Below, piece by piece: positions 55,052-63,242 of a stretch of 64,000 bases of DNA. Under the pieces are notes generated by a model, which was not told the origin of the DNA, did not search any database, and worked only from the letters and a program-made list of their open reading frames with translations. Source of the stretch: Myroides profundi. Its GTDB lineage: Bacteria; Bacteroidota; Bacteroidia; Flavobacteriales; Flavobacteriaceae. The translations under genes and the position numbers were made by a program. The stretch covers positions 2,170,001 to 2,234,000 of the forward strand of contig NZ_CP010817.1 of assembly GCF_000833025.1 (NCBI RefSeq), in the 5' to 3' direction. Each line of letters starts with the position of its first letter. Position 1 is the stretch's first letter.

Positions 55052-55802
55052 AGCAGAACTTAAAGAGTTCCTTGATGAAAAGGTAATTCTTTATAACAAC
55101 CCTACTTTTATTCAGGACGATCCTATACAAATCCCTCATCTATATACACTAAAAGAAGATATAGAAATAGCTGGGTTCTTAAGTGCTACTATCGCATGGG
55201 GAAATAGAAAAATGATTATTAAGAATGCACATCGCATGATGGAACTCATGGGAAATTCTCCTTATGACTTCGTGATGGAGCACCATGATGACCACTTAGA
55301 AAGTTTAAACAGCTTTGTGCACAGAACTTTCAATGGTGTCGATTTTGCAACTTTTATAAAAGGGCTTAAACATATTTATACCAACCACAATGGACTAGAA
55401 AATGTCTTTGCAAACCAAGAAATGAATATGCAAGAGAGAATTTCTAACTTCAAAAAACTATTCTTCGAGATAGAACATCAGTCGCGAACACAGAAACATA
55501 TCTCTGACCCGCTCAAAGGATCTGCTGCGAAACGAATCAATATGTACCTGCGCTGGATGGTCAGGGATGATCATAAGGGAGTAGATCTAGGGATATGGAA
55601 ACAAATCAGTACAGCTGATTTATCTTGTCCATTAGACGTACACTCTGGTAATATGGCTAGAAAGCTAGGTATCCTAAAGCGAAAACAAAACGACGCAAAG
55701 GCACTCGCTGAACTAGATGCGGCTTTGCGTCGTTTCGATCCTATAGACCCAGTCAAATATGACTTTGCCCTATTTGGCCTAGGAGCTATTGAGAAGTTTT
55801 AA
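55044..55802 (+). CDS. TIGR02757 (DUF2400) family protein
   Basis: Protein of 252 residues from ATG 55044 (a GTG/ATG at 55014 would add ten). [59 protein letters not shown] and [20 protein letters not shown] match the TIGR02757 family, whose fold resembles HhH-type DNA glycosylases; activity unknown. It overlaps lolD by 8 bp (coupled translation) and converges with ppx, overlapping its stop. Confidence 0.9.
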   Translation: MTKAELKEFLDEKVILYNNPTFIQDDPIQIPHLYTLKEDIEIAGFLSATIAWGNRKMIIKNAHRMMELMGNSPYDFVMEHHDDHLESLNSFVHRTFNGVDFATFIKGLKHIYTNHNGLENVFANQEMNMQERISNFKKLFFEIEHQSRTQKHISDPLKGSAAKRINMYLRWMVRDDHKGVDLGIWKQISTADLSCPLDVHSGNMARKLGILKRKQNDAKALAELDAALRRFDPIDPVKYDFALFGLGAIEKF

Positions 55803-56716
55803 TAATCTATAACTTGATAATCAAGTTTTACTTTATTGTAATAAAGTGCTTTTACGATACCATCTGACACCCCTATTTTAGGAACATAGATGTATTTAGC
55901 ACCACTCCATTTCATGGCGTTATTATAGATGTTTATAGCAGGTATAATAACGTCAGCACGATCTGGGTTCAATCCTAATAAAGAGATTCTATCGTCATAA
56001 GACATCTTACTTAGTCGTAGTAATTGTTTGTGTAGATAGAAGTAAGTAAGAGGCTTATCTTGCGTCTTTCCAGACATTTTAAAGATCTTATTGATATTCC
56101 CACCACTACCGATGACGATTAAGTCTTTTAACTCCTTAGTCTCTTTCTTGATCCACTGCTCTATATCTGTCCATACCTGAGGCTCTACCATATTATTTAA
56201 TAGACGTACAGTACCGTTTTTAAACGATCTAGAGTTCAATTGTTTACCATTAGAGAACAGCGTAAACTCTGTACTTCCACCTCCCACATCGATATACAGA
56301 ATACTATTGCTACTATTGATAAAGTGCTTTAAATCTGATGAAGCAATGATCATCGCCTCTTTTTTACCATCTATGATACTGATCTTTATTCCAGATTCTT
56401 TATACACTCTATCTACGATAGATGTAGCATTAGTAGCTTCTCGCATGGCACTAGTAGCACATGCCATAAATCGATCTACCTTATTTACCTTCATTAATAA
56501 AAAGAACGCCTTCATTGCATCCACCATACGGTCTTCCGCCTCAGGAGATACTTTTCCTGTAGTGAAAACATCTTGTCCTAATCGAATAGGCACACGTATT
56601 AATGAACTCTTACTAAATATAGTCTCTCTTCCCTCTTCCTCGATGATATTCATAATCAACAGTCTCATGGCGTTAGAACCTATATCTATAGCAGCATACT
56701 TCTTTATTTTTAGCAT
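55799..56716 (-). CDS. ppx: Exopolyphosphatase / Ppx-GppA phosphatase
   Basis: Protein of 305 residues. Actin-like ATPase motifs: AAIDIGSNAMRLLIMNI near 8-24, MACATSAMREATNA, and SILYIDVGGGSTEFTLFSNG. It hydrolyses inorganic polyphosphate or pppGpp from the end. It is short (no C-terminal HD domain), typical for Bacteroidota. It follows ppk1 with a 15-bp gap in a probable sixA-ppk1-ppx operon. Confidence 0.92.
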   Translation of the reverse strand: MLKIKKYAAIDIGSNAMRLLIMNIIEEEGRETIFSKSSLIRVPIRLGQDVFTTGKVSPEAEDRMVDAMKAFFLLMKVNKVDRFMACATSAMREATNATSIVDRVYKESGIKISIIDGKKEAMIIASSDLKHFINSSNSILYIDVGGGSTEFTLFSNGKQLNSRSFKNGTVRLLNNMVEPQVWTDIEQWIKKETKELKDLIVIGSGGNINKIFKMSGKTQDKPLTYFYLHKQLLRLSKMSYDDRISLLGLNPDRADVIIPAINIYNNAMKWSGAKYIYVPKIGVSDGIVKALYYNKVKLDYQVIDY

Positions 56717-56731
56717 ATATAATTTCTTCTT

Positions 56732-58843
56732 TTACTTTAACTTATTTTGATAATACTTATACATTTCTTGCTGAGCATGAAACATATTTTCAGCCGTATA
56801 TCCTCTATACTTATTAGACAAGTCTGCTGTCTGATATCTCGTCTTATAGTTTCCTTTCCACCCGATATCGAATGTATCGATCAACTCTTGTTTTACTAAA
56901 TCATCGTAGATAGGACAAGTTACCTCTACCCTTTCATCTAAATTTCGAGTCATAAAGTCCGCTGAAGAGATAAACACCTCAGGATTGTCATTATTCCCAA
57001 ATATATAAACTCTAGAGTGCTCTAAGAAACGGTCTACAATACTGATCGCTTCTATATTCTCACTCATACCAGGTACTCCAGGTATTAGCGAACAGATTCC
57101 TCTAATGATCAACTGTATCTTAACTCCTGCATTACTCGCTTCATATAGTTTATCGATCATCTTCAGATCTGATAAACTATTCATCTTTAATCGAATATAA
57201 GCAGGCAATCCATTCTTAGCATTCTTAATCTCTCTTTCTATCAACTTATAAAACCCTTTACGCGTATAGTGTGGAGATACTAATAAATGCTTATAACGAT
57301 GTACACGATAGTTCACTTGAAGAAACTCAAATACTTTAGACACATCCTTCATTAGCGAATTATGGCTAGTAAATACAGTCACATCTGTATATACCTTAGC
57401 TGTACTCTCATTAAAGTTACCTGTTGAGACAAATCCGTAACGTTTTACCTTTTTATTTTCCAGACGCTCTACTACACAGATTTTGCTGTGTACTTTCAGT
57501 CCTTTCACTCCGAATATTAACTGAACTCCTTCTGCCTGCATTAATTCAGAGTAATAAATATTACTCGCTTCGTCGAAACGCGCTTGCAATTCCACTTGAG
57601 CGATTACCTTCTTACCATTCTTTACAGCATTGATAAGAGAGCTAATAATCTGCGAATTTTTAGCTAGTCGATACAGTGTTATCTTAATAGATAATACTTG
57701 TGGATCTAAAGCTGCTTCACGCAAGAACTTAACTAAATATGAATAAGACTGATAAGGAGTGTAGATCATATAATCACGCTTCTGTATCTGCTGAATAATA
57801 CTATCCTCAAGACTTAATCCCTTCACAGCTACTGGTATCTGTTTTGGATAGGTAAGATCCACTCTCCCCGTAGTCGGGAAGCCCATATAATCACGTCTAT
57901 TATGGTATCTCCCTGAAGGAATAATACTATCGTTAAGCTCAATCTCTACGTTCTCTAATAAGAAATCTAACAGCTCATCATCCATCTCCTGATCGTAAAC
58001 GAAACGCACGATAGCCCCTTGCTTTCTATCGCGTACTCCACTAGAAATCTTCTCAACAAAAGATTTGTGTAAATCTGTATCGAAATCTAGCTCCGCATCA
58101 CGTGTTACTTTAATCATATAAGCAGATTCTGCTTTTAGATCAAAGATATTAAAGATAGAATCTAGGTTATATCTGATGATATCGTCTAACATCATGATAT
58201 ACTTCTTCCCAGGATCTTCAGAAGGTACTTCTACGAATCGGTTAATGATATTCGGAATCTCAATAATAGCATAGCGAACTGAGCTATTATCACGTCTTTG
58301 TTTATTAGTACAATGCTTCTCTACAAGCTTTTCGTCTACTTCTAACTTCACAACTAAATACCCATGCGTATCCCTTAGAAGAGGGAACTCAGCCAAATCA
58401 CTTAGGATAATAGTCACTAAGTCAGGAGATACTTGATGTAAGAAAAAGTCTTTGACAAAGGCTTGTTGTGTCTCACTGATCTCTTTCTCATTGACCATAA
58501 AGATTCCTTCATCTTCTAGTTTGCGCTCTACATCATGTAAGATGCGTACACTTTCTTTCTGAAGTTGAATAACCCTCTCTGTAATTTGAGCCAATAGATC
58601 TTTTACGATAACTCCACTTCCCAGTCTTCGATTACTCTCCCCTGTCAATGTCATTCTACGTATAGTGGCATAACGAACTCTGAAAAACTCATCCAAATTA
58701 TTTGAGAATATACCGATGAATCTCAGCCTTTCTAATAAAGGGACTGTTTCATCACCTGCTTCTTGAAGTACTCTCTCATTAAATGACAACCAGCTTTTCT
58801 CGCGGTCGATATACTTGTATTTTGTTGTGTTATTATTATTCAT
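56732..58843 (-). CDS. ppk1: Polyphosphate kinase 1
   Basis: Protein of 703 residues, usual length. N-terminal DREKSWLSFNERVLQEAGDE, central IYTPYQSYSYLVKFLREAAL, the autophosphorylated His in KVHSKICVVER, the following GFVSTGNFNESTAKVYTDVT, and the second His in HSRVYIFGNNDNPEVFISSA. It polymerises the terminal phosphate of ATP into polyphosphate. Its ATG overlaps the sixA stop by one base. Confidence 0.96.
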   Translation of the reverse strand: MNNNNTTKYKYIDREKSWLSFNERVLQEAGDETVPLLERLRFIGIFSNNLDEFFRVRYATIRRMTLTGESNRRLGSGVIVKDLLAQITERVIQLQKESVRILHDVERKLEDEGIFMVNEKEISETQQAFVKDFFLHQVSPDLVTIILSDLAEFPLLRDTHGYLVVKLEVDEKLVEKHCTNKQRRDNSSVRYAIIEIPNIINRFVEVPSEDPGKKYIMMLDDIIRYNLDSIFNIFDLKAESAYMIKVTRDAELDFDTDLHKSFVEKISSGVRDRKQGAIVRFVYDQEMDDELLDFLLENVEIELNDSIIPSGRYHNRRDYMGFPTTGRVDLTYPKQIPVAVKGLSLEDSIIQQIQKRDYMIYTPYQSYSYLVKFLREAALDPQVLSIKITLYRLAKNSQIISSLINAVKNGKKVIAQVELQARFDEASNIYYSELMQAEGVQLIFGVKGLKVHSKICVVERLENKKVKRYGFVSTGNFNESTAKVYTDVTVFTSHNSLMKDVSKVFEFLQVNYRVHRYKHLLVSPHYTRKGFYKLIEREIKNAKNGLPAYIRLKMNSLSDLKMIDKLYEASNAGVKIQLIIRGICSLIPGVPGMSENIEAISIVDRFLEHSRVYIFGNNDNPEVFISSADFMTRNLDERVEVTCPIYDDLVKQELIDTFDIGWKGNYKTRYQTADLSNKYRGYTAENMFHAQQEMYKYYQNKLK

Positions 58844-59331
58844 TATTTCTTTAAGTCTCTTGGGAAAATAGTTAATTCAGTTGTCCCCTTTTCTATATCC
58901 CCCCAATCATTCGTATCAAAGTTAATGATTACAACGCCTGATGTTGGTACATTCTCATAGGTTTCGCTACCAAATTTATTAACAAATTTTGTTATTGCCT
59001 CATTATGCCCGAAAAGAATTAGGGTGTCATGCTCATTTTTACATTTTTTTATCGCTTTTGTTAATCCTGACCGTTCAAAAGTGTATACTTCTGGATTTTG
59101 AATGATACAATCTAGGTTAATCTCCATATTCTGACAGAATATTTTGGCGGTCTCACTAGCTCTTTTTGCAGGGCTACTCCATACAATAACTTTAGCAGGT
59201 AAATGTCCCATTAAAGTATGCGAAACTAAATGCGCATCATTAACCCCTCTGGTCGATATTGGGCGTGACAAATCATCTGTTATAGCGTTCCAGCATGATT
59301 TTGCATGTCTAATAAGGATTAGTTTTTTCAT
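58843..59331 (-). CDS. sixA: SixA-like phosphohistidine phosphatase
   Basis: Protein of 162 residues from ATG 59331. It begins MKKLILIRHAKSCWN, the RHG-type catalytic motif with the nucleophilic His of the histidine-phosphatase superfamily; VIVWSSPAKRASETAKIF and ILFGHNEAITKFVNKFG (second His) complete it. It removes phosphate from His, by analogy with E. coli SixA. An in-frame ATG 63 bp upstream is unlikely because the family starts at MKKL. First gene of a three-gene operon. Confidence 0.9.
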   Translation of the reverse strand: MKKLILIRHAKSCWNAITDDLSRPISTRGVNDAHLVSHTLMGHLPAKVIVWSSPAKRASETAKIFCQNMEINLDCIIQNPEVYTFERSGLTKAIKKCKNEHDTLILFGHNEAITKFVNKFGSETYENVPTSGVVIINFDTNDWGDIEKGTTELTIFPRDLKK

Positions 59332-59469
59332 AATAGTTTTATTTACGGGTGGTTTATTGTATTTTTTTAATTTATGCATCACAATCCTTGCCAAGAATTA
59401 TATAAACATATCTAAATCTAATAAAAAATATCAATATAAAATATATTTTAAGCTATAAAATAAAAACTT

Positions 59470-59477
59470 TACTTTTG
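59470..59477 (+). promoter_or_regulatory. Candidate -7 box of the DUF4199 gene
   Basis: TACTTTTG, 25 bp before the ATG at 59502. No TTG lies at the usual upstream distance. Confidence 0.35.
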
Positions 59478-59501
59478 AGCTATTAATTATAAAATAGAAT
59501 A

Positions 59502-60056
59502 ATGAGAAATTTCTCTATAGAATTTAAATGGGCTTCTTATGCTACGTTAGCAGCTTTAGTTTGGATGTTTATTGTCAAATCTCTTGGTTTTCACGACTTA
59601 GAAAAGATTAGATATGAGGTCGGTTTTGAACTACTTTTTAACCTTGTGTTGATTATCTTTTATTGGTTGGGAATAAGACAGAAGAAACGCGAATTCTATA
59701 ACGGTGTTGTTTCTTGGCAACGTGCTTTCTTATCAGGATTAGTAATCTGTATTATGATTACATTCTTCTTCCCGATTATACAGTACATTACGTTTAACCA
59801 AGTTAGTCCTAACTTTATGGCTACCTTACAGGAGGCACTAGCGACACAGACTAGTATGTCTCTAGAAGAAGCAACTAAGAATGCTACTTTCGATATTTTC
59901 TTAAGAAATGGTGTCACAAATAATCTGTCTTTTGGAGTTGTATTTATCGCGATTATTTCGTACTTTATACAGTCTAAAAACATAGCAGAACCTGTAGTAA
60001 CAGAGAATAGAAATAATAAACAAAAAAAGAACAACAAACGAAAAAATAATAAATAA
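59502..60056 (+). CDS. DUF4199 membrane protein
   Basis: Protein of 184 residues with four hydrophobic segments (about 10-27, 41-58, 76-95, 137-155) and a very basic Lys/Asn tail. The pattern (FSIEFKWASYATLAALVWMF, RQKKREFYNGVVSWQRAFLS) is that of the DUF4199 family, Bacteroidota membrane proteins of unknown function. It is 9 bp upstream of kdsA, so they are likely co-transcribed. Confidence 0.85.
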   Translation: MRNFSIEFKWASYATLAALVWMFIVKSLGFHDLEKIRYEVGFELLFNLVLIIFYWLGIRQKKREFYNGVVSWQRAFLSGLVICIMITFFFPIIQYITFNQVSPNFMATLQEALATQTSMSLEEATKNATFDIFLRNGVTNNLSFGVVFIAIISYFIQSKNIAEPVVTENRNNKQKKNNKRKNNK

Positions 60057-60065
60057 TCGAATTTT

Positions 60066-60884
60066 ATGAATTTAAATAATATCCCCCTAATTAAGAACCT
60101 TGAGGCTGATAACTTCTTTTTATTAGCTGGGCCTTGTGCTATCGAAGGTGAAGAAATGGCTATGCGTATCGCAGAGCACATCGTAACAGTAACTGACAAA
60201 CTAAAGATTCCTTATGTATTTAAAGGTTCTTTTAAGAAAGCAAACAGATCACGTATAGATAGCTTCACAGGTATCGGTGATGAGAAAGCACTTAAAATCT
60301 TACAAAAAGTAGGAAAAGAGTTTGGTATACCTACTGTAACAGATATCCATGAGAACTCTGATGCGGCTATGGCTGCTGAGTACGTAGACATCTTACAGAT
60401 CCCTGCTTTCTTAGTAAGACAGACAGATTTAGTAGTAGCTGCTGCGAATACAGGTAAGGTAGTAAACCTGAAGAAAGGACAGTTTATGAGTCCTGAGAGT
60501 ATGAAGCATGCTGTACAGAAAGTATTAGACTGTAATAACGAAAGCGTAATGGTGACAGATAGAGGTACGATGTTCGGATACCAAGACATGATCGTAGATT
60601 ATAGAGGAATCCCTACTATGCAACAGTATGCTACTACAGTATTAGACATCACGCACTCGCTACAACAGCCAAACCAATCGTCTGGAGTGACAGGCGGACG
60701 TCCTGATCTAATCGGAACTATTGCTAAAGCAGGTATCGCTGTAGGTGTAGATGGACTATTCTTAGAAACACACTTCGATCCAGCAAATGCAAAAAGTGAT
60801 GGAGCAAACATGCTACACTTAGATTACTTTGAAGATTTGATGAAGAAATTGGTTGACATTAGACAAACAATCAATAAATTTTAA
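60066..60884 (+). CDS. kdsA: 3-deoxy-8-phosphooctulonate (KDO-8-P) synthase
   Basis: Protein of 272 residues. FLLAGPCAIEGEEMAMRIAE, VFKGSFKKANRSRIDSFTG, GTPTVTDIHE-like IPTVTDIHENSDAAMAAEYV, VMVTDRGTMFGYQDMIVDYR and VTGGRPDLIGTIAKAGIAVG are the KdsA motifs. It condenses arabinose 5-phosphate and PEP in the first step of KDO synthesis for lipopolysaccharide. The Lys-Asn pair (K-A-N) in the substrate site is intact. Confidence 0.96.
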   Translation: MNLNNIPLIKNLEADNFFLLAGPCAIEGEEMAMRIAEHIVTVTDKLKIPYVFKGSFKKANRSRIDSFTGIGDEKALKILQKVGKEFGIPTVTDIHENSDAAMAAEYVDILQIPAFLVRQTDLVVAAANTGKVVNLKKGQFMSPESMKHAVQKVLDCNNESVMVTDRGTMFGYQDMIVDYRGIPTMQQYATTVLDITHSLQQPNQSSGVTGGRPDLIGTIAKAGIAVGVDGLFLETHFDPANAKSDGANMLHLDYFEDLMKKLVDIRQTINKF

Positions 60885-60969
60885 AAAATATTTTCAACAC
60901 TACTTTTTTTATAACCAATCAGTTAGATAAATTCGGTAAAAAAAAGAAGAAAAAAAAGCCTTGCAAGTC

Positions 60970-60999
60970 TTGCAGATTAAGAAAACAGCCCTATATTTG
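60970..60999 (+). promoter_or_regulatory. Promoter of the tRNA-Tyr array
   Basis: TTG at 60970-60972, exactly 19 bp, then TATATTTG at 60992-60999: a textbook Bacteroidota housekeeping promoter. The first tRNA starts 36 bp downstream. Confidence 0.8.
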
Positions 61000-61034
61000 C
61001 ACCGTTCTAAACAAACAAGATAAGCAAAAGCTTA

Positions 61035-61115
61035 GGGGAGATACTCAAGCGGCCAACGAGGACGGACTGTAAATCCGTTGGGAAACCTTCGCAGGTTCGA
61101 ATCCTGCTCTCCCCA
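61035..61115 (+). tRNA. tRNA-Tyr (GTA), copy 1
   Basis: 81 nt. The acceptor GGGGAGA pairs with TCTCCCC; anticodon loop CTGTAAA with GTA; the long variable arm and GGTTCGAATCC T-loop are typical of bacterial class II tRNA-Tyr. The next three bases are CCA, so in this copy the 3' end may be encoded; the other three copies lack it. Confidence 0.97.
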
Positions 61116-61167
61116 CCAAACGTTCATTAACAAGAAAATATTACCTAGATAAACAAACCTTTTAGGA

Positions 61168-61248
61168 GGGGAGATACTCAAGCGGCCAACGAGGACGGAC
61201 TGTAAATCCGTTGGGAAACCTTCGCAGGTTCGAATCCTGCTCTCCCCA
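61168..61248 (+). tRNA. tRNA-Tyr (GTA), copy 2
   Basis: Identical to copy 1 over 81 nt. The spacer before it ends AAACCTTTTAGGA, as does that before copy 3. The 3' CCA is not encoded. Confidence 0.97.
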
Positions 61249-61299
61249 CAAAAAGTCTTATCTATTGTATAAAAATATAGTCTAACAAACCTTTTAGGA

Positions 61300-61380
61300 G
61301 GGGAGATACTCAAGCGGCCAACGAGGACGGACTGTAAATCCGTTGGGAAACCTTCGCAGGTTCGAATCCTGCTCTCCCCA
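61300..61380 (+). tRNA. tRNA-Tyr (GTA), copy 3
   Basis: Identical to copy 1. Followed by CGAAG, so CCA is added after transcription. Confidence 0.97.
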
Positions 61381-61424
61381 CGAAGACTTTTTATACAATA
61401 CATTATCTAGGTTACCTCTTAGGA

Positions 61425-61505
61425 GGGGAGATACTCAAGCGGCCAACGAGGACGGACTGTAAATCCGTTGGGAAACCTTCGCAGGTTCGAATCCTGCTCT
61501 CCCCA
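61425..61505 (+). tRNA. tRNA-Tyr (GTA), copy 4
   Basis: Identical to copy 1. Followed within 7 bp by the array's terminator. Confidence 0.97.
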
Positions 61506-61511
61506 CTAGTT

Positions 61512-61539
61512 AAAAAAGCGACCAATAGGTCGCTTTTTT
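61512..61539 (+). terminator. Terminator of the tRNA-Tyr array
   Basis: 12-bp stem AAAAAAGCGACC/GGTCGCTTTTTT with a 4-nt loop and a T-run. Confidence 0.9.
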
Positions 61540-61582
61540 TGTTTATATACCTTTCCTACTCTATTTATTTCTTTATCGTGTA

Positions 61583-61688
61583 CCTTGCTGATTCTTGCAG
61601 ATTGCTTGCACTTTCCTTGGAGTTTCCTAGCCTAGAGAGGCATTTTCTCGAAGGAATGTGCTAGAACACCCCTAGCATTCCTCTAGCA
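61583..61688. repeat. Structured dispersed repeat, copy B
   Basis: Core 61603-61688, 86 bp, aligns gap-free with 4705-4790 (about 71 of 86 identical). A T-A pair in the hairpin of copy A (4731 with 4764) is replaced by A-T here (61629 with 61662), a compensatory change. It lies between the tRNA-Tyr array and the aspartyl-protease gene. Confidence 0.7.
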
Positions 61689-61760
61689 TCCTACTTATAC
61701 ACTCCATAATTAAACAGGAGACACCCATTACACTTTCTATATTCTCTAACCTATAGGCAT

Positions 61761-61799
61761 AAAAAAAGCGATAATAGAGACATAACCTATTATCGCTTT
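61761..61799 (-). terminator. Terminator of the aspartyl-protease/PDZ gene
   Basis: 13-bp stem AAAGCGATAATAG/CTATTATCGCTTT (61765-61777 with 61787-61799) with an A-run giving a U-tract on the minus strand. Confidence 0.88.
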
Positions 61800-61817
61800 C
61801 ATTTATATTATAATTAC

Positions 61818-62939
61818 CTATAAAGTAATCTTCTTGCCTTCTCTCATTACCTCTAGCTTAGGTTGCCCCTTGTGTTGTTGAAGATACTTTCTATAGTGAC
61901 ATAACTTCTCCATGGGAATACCATCTATAGAAAGCACTACGTCTCCTAATCGCACTACATTCTCACGTTCATGAATGGCAGCCACCATATACTGCCCATC
62001 TATATAAGCAATACCGTATCCTATCTTCTCTAAATTAGAGACTACATTACTTTCCTTAACCTTTTTAAAATAAACTAGATTTAAAGAAGGCAAATAATAC
62101 AAGTGAAACTGTTTTATAAACTCCACTCCCATCTGATAGGTATTATCATTCATATTAAAGGTGACCTCTTCATTCTCTAACGATATTTTACCCATCTTGA
62201 TTTTAGCTTCTTGCGTGATCAGTGTACGATTCACCATTTCATTCATACCGAAGGCTCCTATACTCCCTACACTGATGTACGAATTAAACTTTAAAGTTCT
62301 TAAGTAAGCGATCACACCTCTATCTGCTGTCATGGTTAGATATCCATTATCTCCTGTATCCAATAAGAATAGTCGTTTCACACTTCCCCCCATTTCTACC
62401 GGAACCATAATTCTACTTTTTTGCTCCGTAGGATAAGTATCGACAGGGGTAAAATTATTAGTCAATATAGTATTCACTAACTCTGGTGACAAATCGTGTA
62501 ATAAGATTTCCTTTTTGATAGGGTCTATCTCTAATATCTTATCCTTATAGATAACATTCCCTAAGATACCATCGATTTTATAACAACTAAATATAGGGTC
62601 GTTAATCATCGGAAAGCTCTCAAAGTCTGTAAACGGCAAATGGCGAAAAGTATAATTTCCCACCTTTAGACTATCTACATATATGGTCTGAACTGCTTGT
62701 ACAACATTATTAGCATCTACTGCAGCTATATTTTCTCCATGATAGAATTCTGAAAGCAAACTACTTCTAATAGACAATCCATCCCACCCTGTGTCAAATA
62801 AGAACTTCATCGGCTTATTATTAACCTGCAAGTCTACGAGCATCCAACCAGACTCATCGTCATAAGGCAAACGAATAGTCTGTGCATAGCCCACTATAGA
62901 CACTAAAAAGAAGAAGAAAATCAGTTTTAAAGCTTTCAT
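61818..62939 (-). CDS. Secreted aspartyl-protease-like protein with PDZ domain
   Basis: Protein of 373 residues. Signal peptide (1-19, ending VGYAQ). Two retropepsin-like D-T-G sites: FLFDTGWDGLSIR (near 48-60) and RLFLLDTGDNGYL (near 188-200), so the catalytic pair may form within one chain. The C-terminal ~70 residues carry a PDZ-like end (VRLGDVVLSIDGIPMEKLCH). It is likely periplasmic or outer-membrane associated. Proteolysis is inferred; some members of this family may be inactive. Confidence 0.85.
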   Translation of the reverse strand: MKALKLIFFFFLVSIVGYAQTIRLPYDDESGWMLVDLQVNNKPMKFLFDTGWDGLSIRSSLLSEFYHGENIAAVDANNVVQAVQTIYVDSLKVGNYTFRHLPFTDFESFPMINDPIFSCYKIDGILGNVIYKDKILEIDPIKKEILLHDLSPELVNTILTNNFTPVDTYPTEQKSRIMVPVEMGGSVKRLFLLDTGDNGYLTMTADRGVIAYLRTLKFNSYISVGSIGAFGMNEMVNRTLITQEAKIKMGKISLENEEVTFNMNDNTYQMGVEFIKQFHLYYLPSLNLVYFKKVKESNVVSNLEKIGYGIAYIDGQYMVAAIHERENVVRLGDVVLSIDGIPMEKLCHYRKYLQQHKGQPKLEVMREGKKITL

Positions 62940-63242
62940 ATAATATAAATTGATTAATACCCTAAGTTAGATAATTTATCAATCCCTTTTCTATAATTAT
63001 GATTAATACACATGCTTTTTAACAAACAGAATTAGGTAGAGACAACCAGAGATCACAAAAACTTTCTATTCCTTAAGATTCCTATTTAACTACTTATACT
63101 AACGACTATAACACCATAATTTCGCCAATAACTACACTAAACTAATATTCAATCACTTACACACAAAACACCGCTTATATAAACTCATTATGAATAAGCA
63201 TCAACTATACTTATCAAATGAAATTAAACTTATTTTTGCGGC
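62940..63242. other. AT-rich intergenic region between divergent genes
   Basis: About 300 bp, no gene or RNA. It should hold both promoters; TATTTTTG at 63231-63238, four bases before the rlmD ATG, is a candidate -7 box, which would leave rlmD almost leaderless as for guaA, though no TTG is seen at the usual distance. Confidence 0.45.

Noticed and set aside
61032..61403. Long minus-strand ORF with repeated ESRIRTCEGFPTDLQSVLVG
   Set aside because: It is the antisense reading of three tandem tRNA-Tyr genes, a frequent false gene.
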